From Diphasiastrum complanatum (Eukaryota > Streptophyta > Lycopodiopsida > Lycopodiales > Lycopodiaceae): a stretch of 64,000 nt of DNA. The translations under genes and the position numbers were made by a program. The notes under the pieces are model-generated. The model saw only the letters and a list, made by a program, of their open reading frames with translations. It did not search any database and was not told the DNA's origin. The stretch lies in the NCBI GenBank assembly GCA_029204225.1, contig CM055109.1, forward strand, positions 4,302,299 through 4,366,298, read 5' to 3'. This document shows, piece by piece, positions 54,583 to 64,000 of this stretch (position 1 is the first letter of the stretch; every line of letters starts with the position of its first letter).

Positions 54583-56054
54583 TTGTTTGTGATGGATGTT
54601 TCAAATTTTATTGAGAAGTTGGATGGCGACAATTATCACTTATGGAGATTCAAAATGAGGGTGATCCTACAAGCAAAAGAGCTTATTATTGAAAGTACTG
54701 AGGTTAAGCTTATTGCAGATCCGGCGGTGTTGTATTGCTTTCACACATATTTCAACAGAACTTTGAAAGAAGCTAGATTTTACTAGTTCTAAGTCTATCT
54801 TTGTTGGATACTCTTTGAATCATAAGGCTTATAGGATTTACAATCCAATGACTCAAAAAATTACAGTAAGTAGAGATATTATCTTTCTCAAAGATCAATG
54901 CATCGATCTCAAGAAAAAGAAGAAAGTTATAGATGTCAAATCCATACCTGATATCATATCAAGTTTGAATCTCAACTCTACTTTAATCAATGATTCAGAA
55001 GTAGACGACTCGACACAACCACAATAGCAAAACTCGGATATGCCAGATCCTCGAAAATCAGATCGACACAGAGTTCATCCAAACAAATTGATGGACCATG
55101 CCATAGCCACTTGTTACTTTGTTGAGGAGCCAGTCGATTATTTTGAGGCAATTTCTAGTCCAGATGCAGATCGATGGAGATCAACAATGGACAAAGAATA
55201 TCAATCTCTCATTAAGAACCAAACATGGACTATTACAGACCTACTAGTTGGTAAAAATATCATTTCTTGAAAATGGATTTATCGGATCAAGTACAATGTT
55301 GATAAATCAGTTGATCGGTATAAGACAAAACTAGTTGCTAGAGGATTTTCTCAAATCTTGAATGTGGATTATTTGAAAACTTTTAGTCTCGTGGTCAAAC
55401 TTTGATCAAACTTTTACTTTCAATTGCAATAGTGGCAGATGTTCAGATTCACCATATGGATGTACAAACAACATTTTTACATGGTATGATCAAAGAAGAC
55501 ATTTATATGTCTCAACTTGAAGGCTATGAGTTGGAGGGAAACACCCACAAATATGCAAGCTTCGAAAAGCCCTCTATGGGCTTAAACAATCGTCTCGTGT
55601 TTGGTTTCATCGAATCTATTGATTCTTTATTCAACAAGGCTTTATACCAGTTTAGTTGATTGTAATGTTATTACAAATTAGTGGATTCATCTTTCATTAT
55701 CATTACATTACATTTTGATGACACATTACTTTTTAGTAATGATGTTCGAATGTTGAAGGATGTCAAAAAGATGTTATTGAAGGAATTTGACGTGACAGAT
55801 TTAGAGGAGGCCCATTTATGTCTTTGTATATAGATTTTTAAGGCCGCAATCACATATTGATTTATATCAGACAACAAACATACATTCATGACTTGCTATT
55901 CAAACATCAAATGGTCGACAACAAACCAACCAAATCTCCAATGGATCTAGGTTTGAAATATTCGAAGGACCAATGTCTCCAGTCTTTTGAAGAAGTCGAG
56001 CAAATGAAATAATATCTATATCTTTCAATTATTGGCTCTCTCATTTATGCCATC
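54583..56054 (+). pseudogene. Copia-11, left part: gag start, integrase end and RT, decayed
   Basis: FIEKLDGDNYHLWRFKMR is a copia gag start. At about 54,785 the sequence jumps to SKSIFVGYSLNHKAYRIYNP (integrase C-terminus), so the rest of gag, protease and most of integrase are deleted. Linker and RT follow: DRWRSTMDKEYQSLIKNQTW, YKTKLVARGFSQILNVDY, IHHMDVQTTFLHGMIKEDIY, then badly frameshifted RT to IIGSLIYAI at 56,040. The usual next codons (M-C/ICTRPD) are found at 63,777, on the other side of TIR-12. Confidence 0.88.
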
Positions 56055-56096
56055 CATTAGGGGATATTAGAACTCAAAATGGGCCCTTTGTCAAGA
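56055..56096 (+). repeat. TIR-12 left terminal inverted repeat
   Basis: CATTAGGGGATATTAG, then CTCAAAATGGGCCCTTT at 56,073-56,089, then GTCAAG. Confidence 0.85.
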
Positions 56097-56510
56097 TGTT
56101 GTTTTTTACTTTGCATGCTTTCAATACTTATGTGCCCCAATGAATGGTGTTCAACTGTGACGAACTATAACAGTGGTTGATGGACGGAAATTGTATTTAA
56201 CTTTCTCGGCCAAATTTTCATGATTTTCAAATCTCCTGCCGGGCAGAACAAGCATTTGTGATTGGACCACAGTTACTGTCCGAATACTCTTATGTTGCCC
56301 ATCATTATACACTCAAGGTTGATTTGACATCAATAGTCGTAAACTGTAGTTAACTAATCCTTGTAGTTTAGGAACTTCTTGTCATTTCAATGGATACCAA
56401 GAATATATTGAAAATATCAATGGATCTTGATGCATCCCTCTGCAAAAGGCTCATTCTGAAAAAGAAAAAGATCGGATAACATATATATAAGCTCTTGGAA
56501 AGGCAGGATA
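56097..56510. other. TIR-12 subterminal stretch
   Basis: No recognisable coding. Contains ORF-poor sequence of mixed composition. Confidence 0.5.
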
Positions 56511-57049
56511 ATGGATTTTAAAGTATCACCTGCCGGTCAATCTATCAGGGAAGTTTTAGTTCAGCATGCTTATCTTCACAATGAGCTCAACATTCATGAT
56601 TTGAATCCAAATGATAAAAGAAAATGCAATTGTAAATTTTCATGTTTAATTTCTTTGAGGTTAGCATTTTCTTTAAATTATATTTTTCTTGTGATATTTT
56701 TGTTGGTTTTGCAAATTTGTATCCATCAAATTTCGTTGAATGGCAAACAATTCAATCGATTGCAAGAATAATCGATGTCATACATTTGGATATCGGTATT
56801 TTACAATATAAACGTCGTTCTCCAAAATCACTTTTAGAGTCAGGAGTTTTCTTTTATGATCACATCTATTTTCCTGATAAAAATGGTTTAGTTGGTAGAT
56901 TAGAGCCATATCCTCTATCGGATTTTTCGAGTGAGGAATGGATTTCTCCTGATGCAGCAATTTCAGAAAGTTTTCGATCTAGGCTATATATTGATATTCA
57001 GAGTATATTAAAATGTAGCACTAGATCAAAGAATAATAGATTAAGTTAG
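56511..57049 (+). pseudogene. TIR-12 exon-like ORFs, unknown protein
   Basis: MDFKVSPAGQSIREVLVQHA, then YLHNELNIHDLNPNDKRKCN, ends at a possible donor (AATT|GTAAAT, 56,632). After about 135 bases a possible acceptor (TTGCAAG, to 56,766) is followed by IIDVIHLDIGILQYKRRSPK, GVFFYDHIYFPDKNGLVGRL and EPYPLSDFSSEEWISPDAAI. These look like coding exons from codon bias and splice sites. I do not recognise the protein. Function unknown. Confidence 0.45.
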
Positions 57050-57068
57050 TATCTACCTTTTAATATTT

Positions 57069-57600
57069 TTGTTGATTTTTTTTTCCAAAGGCAATGTTTG
57101 GAGAACGAAAACAATGTTTATTTGTAAGGACTTGAGTGTTGAAATAATCGTCGAGTTGTTGGATGATGGTTGGAATACAAAAAAAATTCAGCAAGTTGAG
57201 TGCAGAGTATGTTACTCATCCATGACATTTAGATATCACATCAAAAAACAAATGCTCACTTTGCTGCTGTATTATAGAAGATGAATTAAATGCAAAAATG
57301 TTTGGAAGCCACTTGATCAAAATTTTGATATAAACCCTCAAGAGCAACTTCGGATAACACTAAAAAGAAATGACAACATTCTTGCAATGGTTGAGGTCGA
57401 GGAAGGTTGGTGTCTCAATCACATTTGATCAAAACTAGACATGTTGCAATTCGATCTACCTCAGTACTATCAATTTCGATTGTAAAGGCACGTTATGCCA
57501 AATGAAAATATTTCTTTTTTTCTATTTCTAAGTGAATCATTTTCATAAAATATATTAACTAAGACAAATTTCTCTTGTGCAGATAAGAGTAAGGTAGGAA
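57069..57600 (+). pseudogene. TIR-12 exon-like ORFs, continuation
   Basis: A strong acceptor, TTTTTTTTTCCAAAG (57,077-57,091), precedes NVWRTKTMFICKDLSVEIIV, ELLDDGWNTKKIQQVECRVC, YSSMTFRYHIKK. After a shift come NVWKPLDQNFDINPQEQLRI, LKRNDNILAMVEVEEGWCLN and DMLQFDLPQYYQFRL, with stops. Likely the 3' exons of the gene starting at 56,511. Unknown family. Confidence 0.45.
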
Positions 57601-57754
57601 GAGCATATAAAAAACAAAGATATTGGAACATCCATCAAAATTGAAGATCCATAGATTATGAACTATGAAATTTTGTATTATGTAACAATTTTTTGTATAC
57701 ATCATTTTTGAAAATATATGAACTTCTTTTTCTATGAGGCTCTTTCATTTCTAT

Positions 57755-57880
57755 GATCTCCAATTCCATGGTGCAAAACACAATGTAATTGCAACTGGAT
57801 AATATGAGTTTTTGATAACAAGATTCATTGTCCCTTGTAGGAAATGCGTGTCACTTGAACTCCAGCGACCACTACAATAA
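57755..57880 (-). pseudogene. TIR-12 minus-strand exon remnant, copy A
   Basis: GTMNLVIKNSYYPVAITLCF on the minus strand parallels TIKLVIENSYPIAVAECS at 58,310-58,468. Flanking frames are broken. Confidence 0.4.
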
Positions 57881-58309
57881 GATATCAAATCGACGCTTGC
57901 CCTTTTTGTTGTCTCGTATACATAGGTGGAATTTGTCTTCATTGTCTTGGTCTGTATTGTCCTTGTCTTGGGATATTTGGATATGTTCATAAGATGATCT
58001 GATTAAAGCTTTGCTGCAACAAATCTAAGTTTGTCGCATGTTTGGATTGGTTGTGGCAAAGGTTCAATCAGATCAACTTTTTGGACTTATCCAAAAAAAA
58101 ACCATGGTAAAGGCAAGGCAGACCAAGGCTATGAAAAACAAACATGTCAGAAAATCGTAGAAATTGAAAATGAATGAATCATAACCTGAATTAATAACAG
58201 AAAAAAAAAAAAACAAGTAAGAACAACCATAGAAAAAATATAAATATATTTCTATTCAAAAAATTTGTACATGTGTCTCATCCACATCAAGTGAGACGAA
58301 TATTCAGTA

Positions 58310-58468
58310 TCAACTATTTATGATCTCTAAATCCATTTCTCCAGTTGGAAGTAGCTTGGGTGGAGAACACTCGGCCACTGCAATTGGATATGAATTTTCG
58401 ATCACAAGCTTTATGGTCTCCTACTTGAAGTGCATTATCTCCATTGGGGAGACCTTCGGACATTTAAA
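58310..58468 (-). pseudogene. TIR-12 minus-strand exon remnant, copy B (possible last exon)
   Basis: A strong acceptor, T13-CAG (to 58,469), precedes FKCPKVSPMEIMHFK, an in-frame TAG, ETIKLVIENSYPIAVAECSP, PKLLPTGEMDLEIINS and a TGA at 58,312-58,310. It may be the last exon of a minus-strand gene whose upstream exons include 62,022-62,363. The TAG probably replaces a Trp. Confidence 0.45.
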
Positions 58469-58819
58469 CTGAAAAAAAAAAAAACATAAACACAGTTAAA
58501 TGTAATTAATCAAAGATCAGTTAATAGGAATTTGGATATGAAAAAAACAAAAACACAATTAAAAGTTATTAATCGCAGATTACCTCTTTCAGATTTGGAA
58601 GTCCATCTTGTAGTGCAAGCCAATTAAAAAAGTGTTTGACATTACATATGGTATACCAACCACAGCTGACAAAATCAACTTGCTGGTCTCTTCTTTACGG
58701 TGCTTAAATAGGACGAGAGATTGTAATAATTCTCCTCGTACACGTTTTTCAATTATCTCATTTATCATTTGTTTATTATTTGTTTAATGATTATTCAAGG
58801 AGGCTACTAATTGAATATT

Positions 58820-58925
58820 TAATGTATTCCGGCGCAGGTACAGATTCTAAGGTCGGGGCTCATGATGATTCGTTGAATCTAGTGATAGACTAGTTAATGT
58901 ATTCCGGCGTAGGTACAAATTTGTC
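58820..58925. repeat. Short direct repeat, TTAATGTATTCCGGCG
   Basis: TTAATGTATTCCGGCG, then C/T, then AGGTACA, at about 58,819 and 58,893. Period about 74 bases. Confidence 0.8.
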
Positions 58926-59440
58926 TCACTCTTATTGGTGGATAAATATAGGCTATGTTTCTCAATTCATTATTTGACAAATATATGATGTGATCAACAT
59001 GAATTGGCTATAAATATGGGCACCACTTGTCATATTTCGGTTTCGTGATCTTTTATTCTGAACTCACTAGTCTTTTTGTTTTCTTTCTATCTCTCGATAT
59101 TGAATCGACGTGCGCCTTTCCAAACAGTGCATGGTCGGATTTTGTTGTAGGGTTTGCAAATCCCAAGGTAACTTTAACTCTAGTTAATAAGTGAGAGAGA
59201 TTTGGCACCTTGTGTGTGTAAGTCCAACCTGATGATCACATAGTTATTTGATTGATTAGTTAAAAGTTAATAAAGGATTTTAGGCCGTTTTGCGGGACTT
59301 TTAATGTCGCAGGGCCTAAATGTCAAGTTAGTGAATAAAGTTGGGTTTCCCTCCAATTTCGATAGTTCTCACACTTTTTTGAATTTGAATAATAAGAGAG
59401 GCAAGACTGGACCAATAGGATTCAGAGGCCAGGGTCCTCC
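58926..59440. other. TIR-12 interior, nothing recognised
   Basis: No supported gene. It precedes the promoter-like site at 59,448. Confidence 0.4.
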
Positions 59441-59447
59441 TCTCTAC

Positions 59448-59503
59448 TATAAAAAGGGACCAACTCGAGTTGCTCCTCATGTTCATTTTCTCCTTTCAAT
59501 AAA
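59448..59503 (+). promoter_or_regulatory. TATA box followed by a close AATAAA
   Basis: TATAAAAAGGG at 59,448-59,458 and AATAAA at 59,498-59,503, only about 40 bases apart. Such spacing is seen in LTR R regions and pararetroviral promoters; it can also be coincidence in AT-rich DNA. It lies about 580 bases before the ORF at 60,035 and could drive it. Confidence 0.4.
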
Positions 59504-60034
59504 GCAGATTGGTTCTCTTTAGAAATGGATTGATGAATGTCCTTGCTCTTCCTCTCTTCTCCTCCATTTCTCAAGCTTTTTTAGGATTTTGCTAATTGTT
59601 GGATCTGATCATTATTGGGATTGCTATTTCTTATGCTTTTTGTGAGAGAGAAAGGGAGAGAGAGAAAGAGTAAGTTTCTATCATTGTTGTGGATTTAGGG
59701 TTAGTGGATGTAGTGTTAATGCTTAGTGTTAATGGATGTTAGTGTTAGATCCTCCATTCATGTTGAAATCTGAACTATACTATCGCTCTCATGGGAACGA
59801 ACCTCCGCGTGACAACTAACTCCGTCTCTTTGATGCTAGATTGACTAGATCTTGGATTCAGGTTAGGCAAGGAAAGAAATCCACTACATATTCATTCAGG
59901 CGCACTGAATCGATATCAACCACTTCTGATGTGTGCTCGCGAAAAATTTAAATCTCGTCCTAACGAATCGGATCAACGCGCACACTCTTGTTCATTCCTC
60001 TACCGATATCATTCTGTCGCGTTGAACTGATATC

Positions 60035-60691
60035 ATGTTCAATATGACTAGTTCCTCCATGTCCTCAGATAACGAACTTCTGGATTTTTTTAATGCCAGT
60101 GACATTCCATCTGAGAAATTAGAGTATTTTGCTAGTATTTTTTTTGTTCCCTTTGATGTCGATAAGCTAGTTTATGAGAATCGTTATAATTTAATTTCTT
60201 ATCTTGATAATTTTTCTCAGATTATTAGTACCCCTATTTTGGATATAGATAGTTTTTGTTTCATTCATTTTCAGGACCTTGTGCATTCTCAACCATCCTC
60301 TAAGCATAAACACAATAGAAAGTGCTCTAACCTGCATGTCCATTTCAAAAGAAATATATACTATGATATCCACAAAAGAATATGTCGTCTTCTTATCAAA
60401 GGAATGGCATTTGTCTTTTATATATCTGCTGAAATTCCAAATGATGAGTCTGTTGAATCTTCAACTATTCCATTGATCGAAGCATCCGCACCTACTCCAA
60501 TTGATGTAGATGATGCACATACTGATATAGGGGTTAAAGCTGAAGCATCTATGGCTTCAGATTATCAAAAGACTCTCCCTTGTTTTATAATTCTCTCCGA
60601 TTCTCTTCCTTTTGTATCTCCTGTTAATCAATTAACTCTACTCAATGTTCTCTTATATTTTATAAATAATGAAAATTATTTCATTAAATGA
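60035..60691 (+). CDS. TIR-12 ORF 1 of an unrecognised plus-strand gene
   Basis: 218 codons from MFNMTSSSMSSDNELLDFFN, acidic and Ser-rich at first (SEKLEYFASIFFVPFDVDKL, SYLDNFSQIISTPILDIDSF), then basic around QPSSKHKHNRKCSNLHVHF, then an acidic Pro/Ala segment (ASAPTPIDVDDAHTDIG). No known domain. It overlaps the next ORF by 23 bases in another frame. Confidence 0.5.
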   Translation: MFNMTSSSMSSDNELLDFFNASDIPSEKLEYFASIFFVPFDVDKLVYENRYNLISYLDNFSQIISTPILDIDSFCFIHFQDLVHSQPSSKHKHNRKCSNLHVHFKRNIYYDIHKRICRLLIKGMAFVFYISAEIPNDESVESSTIPLIEASAPTPIDVDDAHTDIGVKAEASMASDYQKTLPCFIILSDSLPFVSPVNQLTLLNVLLYFINNENYFIK

Positions 60692-61145
60692 TATAGAAAA
60701 TGTTTTAAATTTGAGAGAGAATGAAATCCTCTCAATTTTTGCTCAAAATTTATCTGAATTTTCTGACATTGTTGATTACTCATATGATGACCTTGAAAGT
60801 GAGATAGATTATGATAAAGATGGCAATTGGAAATCTAGCAGTGAGGCTTTGGAGGCCATAATTGAAAAATCTAAAGCCTATGAAAAAACTTTGCCTACAG
60901 AGGAGAAATTTTTGGAATTTCAAAAAAAATATTCTCCAAGGCCTAGATATATCCCCTCCGAAAATGTAGAGGCCATTGGAGGACATGACACTAGCAGAAC
61001 AAACGTCGTTGATTACGATGATTATGATCTGGTACGTAGATATTATATTGGTATTGATATTGTTCAGTTTTCTTATTGAGTTTGCAGTGTTATGTATAAT
61101 TCTAAATTTATTTTCTTTTCTCGTTTACAGGATGCTATTGAATAA
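60669..61145 (+). CDS. TIR-12 ORF 2, with a 99-nt intron
   Basis: From MKIISLNDIENVLNLRENEI, then an acidic stretch SDIVDYSYDDLESEIDYDKD, EKTLPTEEKFLEFQKKYSPR and DYDDYDL, to the donor CTG|GTACGT (61,032). A 99-base intron with a pyrimidine tract ends at TTTACAG (61,130); the last exon codes DAIE and TAA (61,143-61,145). The clean intron suggests a once real nuclear gene. It may be the C-terminal part of ORF 1, joined by frameshift mutation or programmed slippage. Unknown function. Confidence 0.5.
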
Positions 61146-62021
61146 ATGCCTTTGGTATGAGACATGGAGGCGTCTGTGGTGTATCAACTGGGAGAAAAGA
61201 TGTGACTCTATCTCATTATTTGAAACACTTTTCATTCATCTTTTAATCCATATGCAACCACTGTCATTATGGCCATCAAATCATTATCAGTTTGTTTAGG
61301 AGGCCATAAGTACGCAAGAGGAACATATTAAATAATTTTTGTGAAAAGAGATTTGGCTATTAAGATATTGGGTTATACTCCCAATGAGACTACGAAAAGA
61401 TCATCTACAATGGCCCTTTATTCGGGTTATATTGATATGAGTAAGAGAAAAAACTATATATGAAAGGAGATTATTCCTTCATGACAATACCATCCGTCTG
61501 AATCTTGATGATGACAATTAATAATTCTCTGTAATAGATTTTTGATATATTACAAGGCTTTCTCTTTTGTTATGAATTTGAATGCCTTTCAAAATATCGT
61601 AATACTTGGTGAGTTTTTAACTTGATATCTAAATTGTGCTCTTCTATAAAATCACTGAAAAAGTTGAACTAAATATTTATTTCTTGAATTGTGTCCTCCA
61701 TGATTTGTTGTTCTATGAAATGCTCCCCTTGCTTGCCAATGAGATTTTTCCATGCCTTGTGATGACCAGATACTTAAGCTCTCATATTCCTTTACAAAAT
61801 AAGTTGCATGATGAAGAAGGATGTGCTGCAAACAATAGTTTTGATTAGTTACATCAGTAGAAAAAAATATAAGTCTGGATGAGAAAAGTACCAGATAATG
61901 ATATAGATTAGCACCATGTAAAATATGAATTGTTAATAAAGATATTGTAAATGAAAATTGAAATGTATACATGGAATGCCGCCAACCACCATATGTGATT
62001 TTTCGATTGAACGCTAAATGT
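61146..62021. other. TIR-12 interior, nothing recognised
   Basis: Short ORFs on both strands without motifs. Confidence 0.4.
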
Positions 62022-62363
62022 TCAATCATTTGTATTTGAAATTTTGTTCATCAAAGCGACACTCACTTGTTCCAACTTCTGACCCTTCATAATTTCAGAT
62101 TCATCCAATTTTATTACAATAATGATCTTTCCATTTACTTGATGCTCGTCTAGTTTATAGAATTGAATAATGTATTTTAGAACATTTTCAATATCAAGAA
62201 AAATATTATTGCAATTGTTGTAATTGAACTCACCATATTCTGATTTGTATAATTCAATAATATGAAGTGGTTGGCCAACTACTTTGAACATTCTGTCATT
62301 ATAAAAATTTCTAGCTAATCTTACCTGATATGGACGCGGAAGATAAATTTTTTTCACCATCAC
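62022..62363 (-). pseudogene. TIR-12 minus-strand ORF, unknown protein
   Basis: 113 codons, MVKKIYLPRPYQVRLARNFY, GEFNYNNCNNIFLDIENVLK, YIIQFYKLDEHQVNGKIIIV and IKLDESEIMKGQKLEQVSV. Protein-like composition with alternating hydrophobic pattern; no family recognised. Probably an exon of a minus-strand gene together with 62,880-63,010 (upstream) and 58,310-58,468 (downstream). Confidence 0.45.
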
Positions 62364-62879
62364 TTGAAAAAAAGCTTCTTTAACTATTCTAAAAAAAGTA
62401 GCATTTCTGCAATTCCAAATACATCACATGCACCTTGTATCACATTCGCATCCAAGTATGATTGAACCTTAATCAAAACAGTCTCTACAATTTCATTTTT
62501 TATTTTTTTCAAATCGAACATTTTTTATCATTTCTTTTGTTGACTTTCTTGGTAAAACATGACTTAAAGATGATCCAATGCATGAATGATTTGTTAAATT
62601 GTTCTTTGCCACCAAACATGATCTGCAACAAACATATGAAACTCAAATTATGTTTAATAAATAAATAATCTATGTTATCAAATGCAAATCAAACTTAAAT
62701 GACATATACAAATCAAATAAACAGTTTATATGACAACATACTTGAATGCTCAAATTCTTTTTTTCTGATTGCCGCTATGTGTAGATAAGTCATCAATATT
62801 CTTCATCAATACTCTCTTTCTTTTCCTCTTCATCATTGTCTTATTGATAACTTTTATATCAATAGCAGACTTTAAACTC
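62364..62879. other. TIR-12 interior, nothing recognised
   Basis: AT-rich, no supported coding. Confidence 0.4.
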
Positions 62880-63035
62880 TCGGATCACAACTTTTTCATG
62901 GATTCTAATATTTCTTGGTTTGATCCCCGAAGAGTAGTGACAATAGCATTCAACTCTGACATAGCATTCTTGAGTGCATTGTTTTCAACACTAGTGTGTT
63001 GCACATAATGAAGCAATTGTTGATTTGCACGAGTT
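62880..63035 (-). pseudogene. TIR-12 minus-strand coiled-coil-like remnant
   Basis: NQQLLHYVQHTSVENNALKN then AMSELNAIVTTLRGSNQEIL and ESMKKL, stop at about 62,888. Heptad-like Leu/Ile/Val spacing suggests a coiled coil. The frame is broken just upstream. Confidence 0.4.
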
Positions 63036-63739
63036 GATTAGCAAATTGTAATTGTTGATTAAGACAAGATATGCTATGCATTCTAATATCACGGAACCTT
63101 TGACAATATCCAAATAATCCGCTATTTCCTTCACATACATATCTGAGAAGATGAGTTACGGACTTAAATCTGGACACAAATTGGGAGTTGGATCATTAGG
63201 ATAAATTGATCCATCCACCCACAAATTTATATTCATATGATTACATTCTCAATTCTCTAACTAATGCAGCAGCATTCTCTACAACTTTTGCATTTTTCTT
63301 AATAACTGGAGTGCATTCCATCAGAAGAGCAACATGCAAATGGAACATTGCCATTGTTAAAGCTACAATCATGTAAATGAATCAAACTACAGCAAATCAA
63401 TATGAATAGATCTAGCGTTCCTTACTTTTGTAATGTCTATGTTGCATTCAAAAATCGTCCCGCCTCATATTTCACTATAAGCATACAATTATTTCAAAAA
63501 GTTATGCCTCTGCCGCTTCAGTTTTTGCATTGAGCACACCGAGATTTTCAGTCTTAAAGCTCTAGTCCCGAATTTTGGAATGAGCATAAAGAGAACTTAT
63601 TACATCTCATGCTTAACTAACTATTGTCTGAAGTTAACGATACTAGTTAAACGTCGGGCAAGGCTAGAAACTCAAAAAATGGCAACCAGAAATTATCGAT
63701 TTTCATTCTCTCTTTAGTAACCTCTCTCTAAAGTGAAAT
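63036..63739. other. TIR-12 right interior, nothing recognised
   Basis: No supported feature before the right TIR. Confidence 0.4.
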
Positions 63740-63741
63740 TT

Positions 63742-63779
63742 CTTAAAGGGCCCATTTTGAGCCCATATTTCCCCTAATG
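63742..63779 (-). repeat. TIR-12 right terminal inverted repeat
   Basis: Reversed: CATTAGGGGAAATATGGG, CTCAAAATGGGCCCTTT (63,746-63,762), AAG. Pairs with 56,055-56,096. Confidence 0.85.
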
Positions 63780-64000
63780 ATTTGTACTAGACCTGACATT
63801 GTTTATTCAGTTAGTACACTCAGCCAGGATATGTTGGGTTTCATTCATTGGAAAGCTCTACTTAGAGTTCTTCGATATTTTTTCCACACAACATTATTGC
63901 ATATGTTATGGTGGAAATTCGAATGATGATTCGAATACCTATGTTAATCTTCCTCAATGTTTTACATATGCATATTGGGCTAGAGATGTTGATAAGAGAA
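63780..64000 (+). pseudogene. Copia-11, right part: RT end and RNase H start
   Basis: ICTRPDIVYSVSTLSQDMLG, WKALLRVLRYFFHTT, then a shift and NSNDDSNTYVNLPQCF and YAYWARDVDKR, the RNase H beginning. It continues the RT that stops at 56,054. It runs to the window edge. Confidence 0.88.

Larger units (their letters stand above)
56055..63779. mobile_element. TIR-12: 7.7-kb element with terminal inverted repeats, family unknown
   Basis: It interrupts Copia-11 exactly between SLIYA and ICTRPD. The left end CATTAGGGGATATT.. and the reversed right end CATTAGGGGAAATA.. agree; farther in, CTCAAAATGGGCCCTTT (17 bases) is identical in both, giving TIRs of about 35 bp with five mismatches and a small gap. 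The target duplication could not be settled: the copia codon ATG overlaps the end of the right repeat. Inside are spliced coding remnants on both strands, none a transposase I know. With TIRs and nesting it is best seen as a DNA transposon or a transposon carrying captured genes. Confidence 0.75.

Noticed and set aside
59448-60045. An endogenous pararetrovirus or LTR element in TIR-12 (TATA close to AATAAA, TGATATCATG near 60,025)
   Set aside because: No RT, coat or movement motif follows, no second LTR was seen, and the primer-site likeness is weak.

Overview
The window is nuclear DNA of a land plant, most likely a seed plant with a large, repeat-rich genome. The signs are short exons with GT/AG introns, a plastid-type rhomboid protease gene, Ty1/copia and Ty3/gypsy elements using the initiator-tRNA-Met primer site, tRNA-derived SINEs and long GA/CA microsatellites. 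I cannot name the species. No prokaryotic, organellar or CRISPR feature was seen. Most of the window is transposable elements in several layers of nesting.

The best host gene is a rhomboid-like intramembrane serine protease on the minus strand. Eight exons between 28,587 and 15,352 join in phase and carry the rhomboid signature (WR, HxxxHxxxN, GASG, WGHxGG). A 300-nt exon at 52,949-52,650, with a targeting-peptide-like sequence, is in phase with them and is a candidate first exon. That would make a gene of about 37.6 kb with a 24-kb first intron (52,649-28,588) holding most of the retrotransposons. A second, unidentified minus-strand first exon with a targeting-peptide-like start is at 10,773-10,518.

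Element layout, left to right: Copia-1 (1 to about 4,243, +, decayed); Gypsy-2 gag fragment (4,721-5,148, +); Gypsy-3 integrase tail (8,100-7,111, -); a tRNA-like SINE (9,511-9,586); GC-rich hairpin repeats (11.15 and 11.75 kb); a hAT-like MITE (20,503-20,714); a LINE RT fragment (23,295-23,600, +); Gypsy-4, non-autonomous (26,615-23,640, -); Gypsy-5 fragment (26,640-27,615, +); Gypsy-6, very young but defective (36,645-30,724, -); Copia-7 (39,428-36,646, -); Gypsy-8 in two pieces (46,545-45,248 and 39,686-39,429, -), split by Copia-7 and Copia-9; Copia-9 (39,687-45,247, +), complete with LTRs but without RT; Gypsy-10, non-autonomous (50,972-46,546, -); a second SINE copy (52,204-52,291); Copia-11 (54,583-56,054 and 63,780 to the window end, +), split by TIR-12, a 7.7-kb element with about 35-bp imperfect terminal inverted repeats (56,055-63,779).

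The most novel material is in three places. Gypsy-4 and Gypsy-10 lack protease, RT and RNase H; instead they carry a long open sequence of unknown origin, rich in Trp/His/Leu, joined in frame to gag on one side and to integrase/chromodomain on the other. Copia-9 likewise lost its RT and RNase H and carries a 338-codon replacement ORF, yet has LTRs only about 2% diverged and a near-perfect target duplication, so it probably moved in trans. TIR-12 carries spliced coding remnants on both strands that match no transposase I can recognise.
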